Notes under the pieces: generated by a model
Databases searched by the model: none
What the model was told of the DNA's origin: nothing
What the model saw: the letters and a program-made list of their open reading frames with translations, nothing else
Shown: positions 45,818-54,514 of the stretch, one piece after another
Layout: the number at the start of each line of letters is the position of its first letter
How positions within the stretch are numbered: position 1 is the stretch's first letter
Position numbers and translations under genes: made by a program
NCBI GenBank assembly: GCA_947561395.2
Contig: OX387182.1
Coordinates: forward strand, 33,845,949-33,909,948
Direction of reading: 5' to 3'
Length of the DNA stretch: 64,000 nucleotides
Origin: Buxus sempervirens
Taxonomy: Eukaryota; Streptophyta; Magnoliopsida; Buxales; Buxaceae

Positions 45818-46640
45818 CATCACGGCGTATTCACACGTTGGATGCCATCACAGCGTATTCACACGTTGGATGTAAAAGTAAAATTCGTCACCATGTATTC
45901 ACACATGGGGTGCAAAAAAGTCATCACAGCGTATTCACACGTTGGATGCAAAATTCGTCACCATGTATTCACACATGGGGCGCAAAAAAGTCATCACGGC
46001 GTATTCACACGTTGGATGCCATCACAGCGTATTCATACGTTGGATGTAAAAGTAAAATTCGTCACCATGTATTCACACATGGGGTGCAAAAAAGTCATCA
46101 CAGCGTATTCACACGTTGGATGCAAAATTCGTCACCATGTATTCACACATGGGGCGCAAAAAAGTCATCACGGCGTATTCACACGTTGGATGCCATCACA
46201 GCGTATTCACACGTTGGATGTAAAAGTAAAATTCGTCACCATGTATTCACACATGGGGTGCAAAAAAGTCATCACAGCGTATTCACACGTTGGATGCAAA
46301 ATTCGTCACCATGTATTCACACATGGGGCGCAAAAAAGTCATCACGGCGTATTCACACGTTGGATGCCATCACAGCGTATTCACACGTTGGATGTAAAGC
46401 AAAATACGTCACCATGTATTCACACATGGGGCGCAGAAAAAGCCATCATGATGTATTCACATTGGATGCCATCACCATGTACTCACACATGGGATGTAAA
46501 ATGAATCGTCACCATGTATTCACACATGGGGCGCAAGCAGAATCGGCACCATGTATTCACACATGGAACGCAGAAAAGCCATTCCGGCGTATTCACACGC
46601 TGATGAAAAAACAAAACCGTCACAGTGTATTCACACATTG
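45818..46640. repeat. 174-bp higher-order tandem repeat in B
   Basis: A 174-bp unit recurs with starts at 45841, 46015, 46189 and 46363, the first three being almost identical. Each unit holds four diverged subunits of about 36 to 50 bp built on CACGGCGTATTCACACGTTG or CACCATGTATTCACACATGG. After 46440 only single subunits continue. Because 174 is a multiple of three and the unit lacks stops in two frames, long repetitive open frames span it; they are not genes. Confidence 0.95.
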
Positions 46641-46734
46641 GACGAAGAAGAAACTGGAATCAAAACCACTGACGGATAAGTCAGAAATTGGTGAGGGAAT
46701 GTCCCAACATAATTTGTGATATCAAAGCTGTTGA

Positions 46735-46880
46735 TACATGAATTTGAAAAGAAAAATGGATTGAAAGAAAGAAAAAAAAGAAGAAGAAGAAAAGAAAAAT
46801 GGATTGAGAAAAGAAAAAAAGAAGAAGAAGAGAAAAAGATTGAGAGAGAAAAGAAATGAACAAAGACAAAAGAAACGAAA
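46735..46880. repeat. AAAGAAAAATGGATTGAG-type purine-rich repeats
   Basis: Low-complexity GAAAAG tracts with two copies of GAAAAATGGATTGA lie between the two CACATGG arrays. No gene is seen. Confidence 0.8.
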
Positions 46881-46899
46881 TGTCTCCTAAAGACAAGAG

Positions 46900-47425
46900 C
46901 CACCATGTATTCTCACATAGGGCACCCCAGAGACAAAAGTCGCCATGTATTCTCACATGGGACTCAAAAAGAGTCATCACAATGTATCCACACATTGGTT
47001 GACAAAAGTTTGTGAAGCCACCGACAAATAAGTCAGCTTCGAATATCATTAAGACAAAAAAAGGACAAACAAAAGTCACCATGTATTCACACATGGGACG
47101 CAAGGAAAGTCATCACAATGTATCCACACATTGGTTGACAGAAGTTTGTAAAGCCACCGACAAATAAGTCGGCTTCAAATTAAGACAAAAAGACAAAAGT
47201 CGCCATGTATTCACACATGGGACGCAAAGAAAGTCATCACAATGTATCCACACATTGGTTGACAGAAGTTTGTGAAGCCACCGACAAATAAGTCAGCTTT
47301 GAATCAAGACAAAAAGACAGAAAAAGAGTCACCATGTATTCTCACATGGGACACAGACAAAATTCGTCACCGTGTATCCACACATGGGACGCGGAAAGAG
47401 TCATAATGTATTCACACATTAATTG
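46900..47425. repeat. CACCATGTATTCACACATGGG second array in B
   Basis: Larger units of 136 and 124 bp (starts of GTCATCACAATGTATCC at 46973, 47109 and 47233) join a CATGTATTC subunit to AAGCCACCGACAAATAAGTC. The array shares subunits with the 174-bp array, suggesting a common source and separate amplification. Confidence 0.88.
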
Positions 47426-47570
47426 ACCAAAGTTTGTGGTACCAATGCCGCCAGTGATTAAACTGAAGGTTGGCTGAGGCACACCTGGGTGTTGTTTTTC
47501 AACTCACCCCCTGCGGAGACTTTACATGGTCCAACCCTGAGATACTAAGTTCAAAGTAGACTAATTTACC

Positions 47571-48145
47571 ATTGGGTTCCCTTTCCCAGCCGTTTGGCTA
47601 AAATAGACCATTGGGTTCCCTTTCCCAGCCGTTTGGCTAAAATAGACTAGTTTAACTTTGGATTCTCTCTCCCAGCCGTTTGGCTAAAATAGACTAGTTT
47701 AACATTGGGTTCCCTTTCCCAGCCGTTCGGCTAAAATAGACCAGTTTAACCTCGGGTTCCCTTTCCCAGCCGTTTGGCAAAAAGAGACTAATTTAACATT
47801 GGGTTCACTTTCCCAGCCGTTTGGCTAAAATAGACCATTGGGTTCCCTTTCCCAGCCGTTTGGCTAAAATAGACCATTGGGCTCCCTTTCCCAGCCGTTT
47901 GGCTAAAATAGACTAGTTTAACTTTGGGTTCTCTCTCCCAGCCGTTTGGCTAAAACAGACCAGTCTAAACTGGGTTCCCTTTCCCAGCCGGTTAACTAAA
48001 ACAGATCAGTCTAAGGTTCTCTTTCCCAGCCGTTTGGCTAAAATAGATCAGGTCCAGGGTTCTCTTCCCCAATCATTCCAAATAATTAAAATAGATCAAT
48101 TTGTCTTTGGGTTCTCTTCCCCAACTGTTTTAGGACAGTTAAAAT
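47571..48145. repeat. CCCAGCCGTTTGGCTAAAA tandem repeats, B copy
   Basis: About a dozen units of 30 to 45 bp match the array that precedes gag in A. In B the array precedes only a short relic of the A-type gag start, since B's gag ORFs lie 4 kb upstream. Confidence 0.92.
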
Positions 48146-48156
48146 AGATCTATAAT

Positions 48157-48235
48157 CAGGTACCAAAATAGCTTTACGAAGTCCGTACCTGTTAAAATCC
48201 TGAAAAGGCACAAGCCCCCTACTCAAGCTCTTCAG
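48157..48235 (+). pseudogene. Relic of an A-type gag start in B
   Basis: CAGGTACCAAAATAGCTTTACG and CCGTACCTGTTAAAATCC match 25758..25805 of A, the region just before the A gag start codon. Homology then ends, and A-like sequence resumes at about 48315 (A 34430). About 8.6 kb of gag-pol is therefore missing between these points. Confidence 0.8.
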
Positions 48236-49125
48236 AAAAACCCCACGGAGTTGTTTGATTAGTTAAAGATTACATCAATCCCTAGCAGATGGAGCAAACA
48301 CTGATGCTGTGTTCCTTGTACAGGTACAAAGAAGGAAGAAAGATGCAAAAATAAACATGAGGAGGATACTTTGTTCCTTCATTCCCCAGCAGAGGCTTCT
48401 TCCCTTTCATCCCCAGCGGAGCTCTGGAGAAAGAAGATCGTCAAGACCCTCCAACAAAACTTCAAAATCAAAGAGGGACATCACAATAATCCCCAGAGAG
48501 TCATCTAGACAGATCATACTACCACCAGATTCCCAGTGAAGTAACTCTTGAATAGAAAAGAAGCTCTAATGGCTTGACAAGACAAAAAACCTGGCAAGGA
48601 GAAGCAACAAGGAAAGGCAATAATGGGCCAATTCGCCCCTTCTTGTAAATTTTGATTCTCACTTTTGTAAATAGTATAGGCTAAAATAGGTGTGTGGTCT
48701 CCGAGATGATGAACAGCAGCGCGAAAGCTTCCTCCCGTCCTCCCACTGGCGCTCCCAAACCCATACCTTGGCCTATCTCTTCTAAAAAAAAAAAAAAAAA
48801 AAGAGAAATCAAAACTGAAGTCACTAAAAGCATTAAACAAAACAAACAAACAGAAAAGAACATTGTTAAGTGCCTTGCATCAACGCCGAAACAGGCTGAT
48901 GAGCTCAGATTTAATCCCATCTTTCTTTTCAAAAAACAGAGAACTAAGGAACAGCCCCTATTCAAACCCGCGAAAGGGTATGGGGATTCCAAAATCAGGA
49001 AGTAATACCAGACATCTGACACTTCCATTCAGTGATTGAGCTCATCGACCATGTCGACAGAAATGCAAGGTGCAAAAATAAGGTTCTTTTTCTTCTTTGC
49101 CGTTCATCCCCTAAGGTGACTCCAG
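48236..49125 (+). other. 3' region of element B
   Basis: From about 48315 it is collinear with 34430..35250 of A, including a shorter A-run (48784..48802). No gene is seen. Confidence 0.85.
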
Positions 49126-49139
49126 CAAAGAGGGGCAGC
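49126..49139 (+). other. Polypurine tract of B
   Basis: CAAAGAGGGGCAGC directly precedes the 3' LTR, as in A. Confidence 0.8.
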
Positions 49140-51572
49140 TGTAGACACCTGATTTTTGCACCCCAAAATAAAGAAAAATGAAAAGTCAAACTAAAAGTCA
49201 AACCCTGAGGGGGGGTCAAAAATTGACTTTTTGATTCAATAGAATTTGGCCATCAAACTTCATCTCATTGAAAAGAGCATTTCAACACGGTTCCAACGCA
49301 ATTGAGCTTGCTGGAATCGGGGTCCGGATGAGGAAGTTAGGACCCGGTCAAACTTTTGAGGGAGCAAAAGTTGACTTTTTGCTCGACCCTAATTCAACTG
49401 CCAAACTTGATCCCAGTGGATAGGTGGTTCCGAGCTGATTCCAACGACACTAAGTTTGCTGAAATCGGACACCGGATGAAGAAGTTATGAGCAGTTGAAG
49501 TTTCAGAAAAAACTGCCCATGTGGCAAAAAAGCAACAAAAGTGGACTAAACCAATAAAATAAATAAGATAAGAGTGTTTAGTAATATTTTAATAAAGGAA
49601 TCTCGTTTATATAATAAAATAATCATAAAATCGAATGTAAATCTTGCAAAAAACCAAATTGAATAAAGATTTGAAATCCAAACATTTTTAAAACGTGCTG
49701 GACCGTATTTGCATTACGGGCAAGGCATGCCCGTATTTAAAGTACGGGCACGCTTCTAGAAGGAAACACGCGTCGCTGTACGGCGGGACACGCGTCCCGT
49801 ACGGCCGAATCTGCGATAATTGCAAATATTCGTTTTTCGCCCGTACTTGAATTACGGGCAAGGCATGCCCGTACTTGAAGTACGGGCAAGGCACGCCCGT
49901 ACTTCAAATACGGGCACGGGATTTTTGCCTATAAATAGAGAGGCCTCCCCCCATTTCAAACAAGCCATCCCCTCTGGCCATAACCCCTGCCCTCCTGGAG
50001 TCTCCCACGGCCAAACTCTGCCATCATGCCACCACTCCACCACCCTAAATCTTTTTAATGCCCAAATTGCCCCTATGTCCCAAAACCATGCCCAAATACC
50101 CAAAACCTTGCCTAAATTTTGACTTCTCAACTTCTTGGATTGAGGAACTTAATCAAACCCTTTCCACATCATTTTAAGAATTCCCGGAGGACGCGGAAGC
50201 GCTGCTCAAATTTCCGGAGAACCAAAACATCAATCAAACAATCAACTACATTGTAAGTATGTCCTCTTTTCAATTAAAGTGAATTTTGATTTCATTCTTC
50301 TCTTATTCACTACTCCTTGTTATTATATGCTACATCTAACATGTTCTTTGAGTGTTGTATGCATACAAAAGTAATCCTTCTGATGCAAAAAGGGGACTTG
50401 ATAACAAAAGGTTATCTAAAATACCTCAAAAAGTGAACTTAATCCCATTTGATCGTCATTGTGGGAAGAAGATTGAAGGTTTTTTTTTAACATCTGATAT
50501 TCCCTGTAATCTTCCCTTTTTCCCCCTTTATAATGGCTATGGTTGCTTGAGCCAACAAAAAGAAGAAGGTAGCCCATGACCCCAAAGAAGGTGAAAAGAG
50601 AAGAAATGGCTTTATGGGCCAAATGAAGAAAATGTAAAACATGGGAGGAAAGCAGAAGCCATTGGAGGTCCCAAGAAAGCCACGGAACTGATCCAGATTG
50701 AAATCAGCAGCAAACACGCAAACCAAGTCGTGTCCGTAAACTCAGGTCGGTCCAGCCTGGACCGTGTTTGATTCACGGACACGGGAGACCGTAATCAATT
50801 CACGGTCAAGGCGGACCGTAGAGAAAACACGGGCCAAATGTAAAAATGATGAAAAAGTGTGATTTCTTGGTTCGGTTGGACCGGATCCGGCCTAAGCCGG
50901 CTTGAACCATCCCCTTAAAACATTTGGGCTACCTTAAGCCCATTTTTGGACTTTGGGCCTAGATAGGCCCATCAAGATCCCTTTGGCCCACTTGTGGGGC
51001 CCACTTTAGACCGGCCCAGACCAGGCCTGTTTTCAATAAACAGGCCCAGGCCCTTTAACCCTTGGCTAATGGGCCCATTCCAAGCCCACTAAGCCCAAAT
51101 AAGTTGTAAATAAATAAAATGACCAAATGGGTTACCCAATAACCCAACTAGGCCCAAGGCCCAACCCTGGCAACCCACGGGTCTTCCAACGGGACCCGGG
51201 TCCGACCCACTCCACTTAAATCAATAAAAAGATAAAATCAAATAAAAAGGGACCCATACCTCAAAAGGGCCCCGCCAGACTTAACAAGGCAGCATGCTGG
51301 TCTAGGAAGGGTGAAATTGACTCAAAAACCAGGAAGACCCGAGGGACCCGTCGAACCGACGGGGCGGACCGGGGTGTCTTTAGGACTTCCCCGGATCGTA
51401 ACCGAGGACTTACTAGATCTCTAATAAGCCACAGACCAGACTTAGACCCGAATAGGGCAAATCCGTGTCTGCCTGCACTCTCAGGCAGTGGCGACTCCGA
51501 ATGTCCCGAGGCACGCACCAAAGGTGCGCCCGGTGTGCGATCTAGGATCCAGGTCAAATTTAGGTGCGCACA
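49140..51572 (+). repeat. 3' LTR of element B
   Basis: This LTR of 2,433 bp is nearly identical to 37066..39497. By eye the differences are one extra G in the G-run near 49209, A for G at about 49287 and G for A at about 49360, all in the first 230 bp. Confidence 0.96.
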
Positions 51573-52170
51573 GGGCCTAGATAGGCCCATCAAGACCTCC
51601 CTTTGGCCCACTTCTGACCGGCCCAAACCCGGCCCGTTTTTCATAAAACGGGTCCTAGGCCAATTGACTTAGGCTAATGGGCCAAATCCAAGCCCATGAA
51701 ATATGTAAATAAATAGGATAACCAAATGGGTTACCCAATAACCCAACTGGGCCCAAGGCCCAACCATGGCAGCCCGCGGGTCTTCCAACGGGACCCGGGT
51801 CCGACCCATTTCACTTAAATAAATAAAAAGATAAAATCAAATAAAAAGGGACTCACACCTCCAGCGGGCCCCGCCAGACCCAACAAGGCAGCATGCTGGT
51901 CTAGGAAAAGGGTGAACTTGACTCAAAAAACCAGGGAGACCCGAGGGACCCGTCAAACCGACGGGGCGGGCCGGGGTGCCTTAGGGCTTCCCCGGACGTA
52001 ACCGAGGACTTAGCTAGAACTCTGAAAAGCCGCAGACCAGACTTAGACCCGATTAGGGCAAAACCGTGTCTGCCTGCACTCTCAGGCAGTGGCGACTCTG
52101 AATATCCCGAGGCACGCACCGAAGGTGCGCCCGGTGTGCGATCTAGGCTGCCAGGTTTTAGGTGTGCACA
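51573..52170 (+). repeat. 3' LTR of A, second part
   Basis: It resumes with the duplicated GGGCC and is collinear with 20661..21267 of the 5' LTR. It lacks about 9 bases near 51696 and ends GGTGTGCACA (one change from the 5' LTR end). The target duplication CACAG follows. Confidence 0.95.
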
Positions 52171-53296
52171 CACAGCACTTGGGACATGTTTATAATTATT
52201 GGTACGAGGTTTATCACTGAATATTGTATTTTTGAGTTATTCAAGATTTTTATTGTGAGTTGTGTCTAGTGGGCAATGCTTAGTATGGATCCATAGCTTA
52301 GCTAGGAAGTGAAAGGGAATTGGCTGGTAAGTTATTCTTATTCGGAACTCCCCAGTATGTAGTCCGTCGTACTAGCAGGTGCGGGTGACGTAGGCAGCAA
52401 TCCTAGACCGCTGCAAGTGCAGCCTGGTCTTAGCCGAGGTTGCTTTCGGTAAACGGTTTTTATTTTGTTATTCAAGTTACCATCCGCATACTTCAATGAG
52501 ACATCGACTTTCACGAGCTTTATATTGGTTATGTTGGTAAGTTACTTGTGACTTGCACATTGGAGCTATGATTTGGCCGTGCTTGAGGATCACTTGTGAC
52601 TTGCACTTGCACTGGTATTAGACGTGTTTGTTGTGGGTCCATTAATCTTTGATCGGATTGGTATGGCCTCCGCGGAAGCGATACCCTTTATGGGATTTTA
52701 TTTGGATTGTGGATTGTACTCGCCAACCCATACGTAGGTGGTCCGCGTTGATGGTTGACGGAGGAGATGGTAGTGACTGCTGGTGCGGGCTCCATTTATC
52801 ATGTAAGTCGTGATGTGGCGAACTATGGGGGAAAGAATATTCTTATTAAGTGGTTTCAATTCACGAGTCCTATTATGTCACATGTGTTTGTTGTGGATTG
52901 GTAATTGTTATTGTTGTATCATCGTATTATTGTGGTTTTGGTTTTATCGTTCACCTCATGACTAGTATTGTAAAATTATGGACTATTTTACATCATGCAC
53001 CTTGCTACTTGTTGAGATTTATTCTCACTCCGGTTTCACCCCATTTTTCAGGTACTCCTAGCGAAGACGTCAAATCTTGGGCTAATTGTAGATGGGTAGT
53101 TTATATAGCTATAGGTTGTTCATGGAATTGAAATCATTGTACATCATGGATATTGATTAATAAAGAGAATTTGAATTCAAGTTTCCACATTTACTCTGAT
53201 TATAAAGTTAGGAAAAAATTTTAAATTATCTAGTTTCTTTGTTTGATTACCATAACACCTCGGGTTTGGGAATGAACCCGGAACCGGGACGTTACA
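52171..53296 (+). repeat. LTR F, right segment
   Basis: Begins with the A target duplication CACAG. It includes a conserved TTGTTGAGATTTATTCTCAC and TTTTTCAGGTACTCC stretch (52995..53060) that matches H on the opposite strand, and ends in CACCTCGGGTTTGGGAATG and CCGGGACGTTACA. The frame at 52850..53131 is LTR sequence, not a gene. Confidence 0.82.
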
Positions 53297-53736
53297 TCCT
53301 AATCCACCGCTCCAGTCTCCTCCTTATAATGATGGAACCAAAGTTGAAGATCTCCATCCAAATGGTATATTGCCATGGGTAACTTCTCGGTTTCCTCTGT
53401 TTGATTGAAATCGAAATACTGTTCTGCTTTGGAAATCCATATCGCTAGGTCTTCACTCCCGTCATATCGCAGAAACTCCATCTTCACCCCACGGAAATTA
53501 GGAACCCCCGAACCATGAGATCCTTGTGAAACTGAGTTGGATTTGTTGTGATGCAAGGATGAGCTACTTTCTTCATGTTTGCCGCTTTTGCTCTGATTTG
53601 ATGTTAAAGTTTGTAATGATTGATTCAATTCTAACATCTACTTCATAATCTGATCTAGCGTAGTACTCATCGAATCCATTCTTTCCTTCACGCCACCAAC
53701 CTCCCCTTCAAGGCGCTCAAAGCAGTGTTCGAACAT
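53297..53736 (-). pseudogene. Gag fragment of element G, N-terminal part
   Basis: The frame begins at ATG 53736, five bases after the primer-binding site, and reads MFEHCFERLEGEVGGVKERM. A stop TAG interrupts it at 53640..53638 before the longer open part (113 codons, 53637..53299). That part has VKMEFLRYDGSEDLAIWISK and a LPMAIYHLDGDLQLWF stretch typical of Ty3/gypsy gag. It ends at a TAG lying in the right copy of the F target duplication; the left copy at 14530..14534 still has the tryptophan codon, where gag continues. Confidence 0.88.
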
Positions 53737-53741
53737 GCCTC

Positions 53742-53753
53742 GCTTTGATACCA
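53742..53753 (-). other. Primer-binding site of G (initiator-methionine tRNA type)
   Basis: On the minus strand TGGTATCAAAGC differs by one base from TGGTATCAGAGC, the usual complement of the initiator tRNA-Met 3' end. It lies 3 nt from the end of an LTR (AACGTAACA). Confidence 0.85.
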
Positions 53754-53756
53754 AGC

Positions 53757-54100
53757 TGTTACGTTCCTTATTTTGAGAATGTGTCACTAGTTTATGTACC
53801 AACAAAGAGAAGGGATCAACCTTGCCAGGTCAACCTATTATGCTAGGGAATTCAAGTCTCCCCGGAACTCCTTAAGAACACAAAGTGAACTTGGAAAACA
53901 CTGACCGATACCTTTATTCATAGCTCCTAGCCTATAAATAAATTACAAGCAAATAACATTGTAACAAGAAATCCTAACAACCTAAAAATCTAATGGCAAT
54001 TCCTAATTTCAAGGATTGCACGCCTATCTCTTAACAACTGGATAATTATTTAAATATTAATTCAAAATACTTCTTAACTACTCGAACTCATAGATAACGA
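53757..54100 (-). repeat. Partial 5' LTR of element G
   Basis: On the minus strand this ends GGAACGTAACA just before the primer site. Its far end is not found: the copia remnant M begins somewhere near 54100..54150. The right limit is approximate. Confidence 0.6.
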
Positions 54101-54109
54101 GTTTTTATT

Positions 54110-54299
54110 GAATAAAAAATTCCTTAAAGATAAGGGCATGTGTCAAAAGAGTTAAAAACCTTTCATCATGCTCTTTTCAAGGGGAGTAAATGACTTAAAA
54201 ATTTATGTACTCTTTTTCCTTTGCCATTGGTTTTTTCCCATTGGGGTTTTCCTTGGCAAGATTTTAATGAGGAATAATTTTTGGTCATCCAAGGGGGAG
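54110..54299 (+). mobile_element. 3' internal end of Ty1/copia remnant M
   Basis: The stretch with ACTCTTTTTCCTTTGCCATT and CCCATTGGGGTTTTCCTTGG is typical of the untranslated region before the 3' LTR of many plant copia elements. A polypurine tract AAGGGGGAG (54291..54299) ends it. Gag and pol are absent; the left edge is not resolved. Confidence 0.7.
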
Positions 54300-54514
54300 T
54301 GTTATGAATCTTTCATGAGAATGGATGACCACTCATCTTCCTATCTCTTGGACTCCCCACCATGTAACTTCCATCTCCTAGAATTCTTAACTCCTTAATG
54401 TACCTCATCTTTCTTATATATCTACATTCATTTACTTTTTCATTTTCCTTTGTCTATTCATATTCTTGTAATTACGACCCTGGCCTATAAAATGGGGTAT
54501 TGAGGAGAATGAAA

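Larger units (their letters stand above)
37066..51572 (+). mobile_element. Element B: young gag-only (TR-GAG type) LTR retrotransposon
   Basis: B is bounded by 2.43-kb LTRs with perfect target duplications GGGCC (37061..37065 and 51573..51577). It carries a primer site and polypurine tract identical to those of A, two gag-type ORFs, long repeat-rich untranslated regions, and no protease, reverse transcriptase, RNase H or integrase. Such terminal-repeat elements with only gag are known in plants as TR-GAG and must use enzymes from partners. Its LTRs differ by only two substitutions and one indel by eye, so insertion is recent. It is related to A, but its LTR interior (38045..38700) and gag differ. 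Confidence 0.93.
18861..52170 (+). mobile_element. Element A: Tat-lineage Ty3/gypsy retrotransposon, interrupted by B
   Basis: A is bounded by 2.4-kb LTRs (18861..21267, and 35265..37065 plus 51578..52170) with perfect target duplications CACAG (18856..18860 and 52171..52175). In order it carries a primer-binding site, an ORF1 resembling DUF7745, three blocks of tandem repeats, gag, protease, G-patch, reverse transcriptase, RNase H, second RNase H, integrase, a long 3' region and a polypurine tract. The second RNase H places it in the Tat lineage of Ty3/gypsy; ORF1 upstream of gag is seen in Ogre-like members. Unlike classical Ogre, no intron separates protease and reverse transcriptase. Its LTRs differ at roughly fifteen to twenty places by eye, so it is older than B, which sits in its 3' LTR. 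Confidence 0.93.
14535..53296 (+). mobile_element. Solo LTR F, interrupted by E3 and by element A
   Basis: F consists of 14535..15661, 18096..18860 and 52176..53296, about 3.0 kb in all. It starts TGAAAAACCCTGGATTTTCC and ends CGGGACGTTACA. The flanking 5-bp duplications TCCCA (14530..14534) and TCCTA (53297..53301) differ at one base. F is collinear with H in the opposite orientation. Its target was the gag gene of element G: the reading frame on the minus strand continues from 53297 to 14534. The rest of the 38.8 kb is later insertion: E3 (2.4 kb) and A with B (33.3 kb). Two short frames near 15171..15613 are LTR sequence shared with H, not genes. Confidence 0.85.

Noticed and set aside
45779..46719. 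Two overlapping frames of 241 and 293 codons coding for repetitive proteins
   Set aside because: They are open only because the 174-bp unit is a multiple of three and lacks stops in two frames. No start context, domain or conservation supports them.
45818..47425. CRISPR-like alternation of repeats
   Set aside because: The window is plant nuclear DNA, the spacers are themselves repeated, and there are no cas genes. It is a tandem repeat in a retrotransposon.
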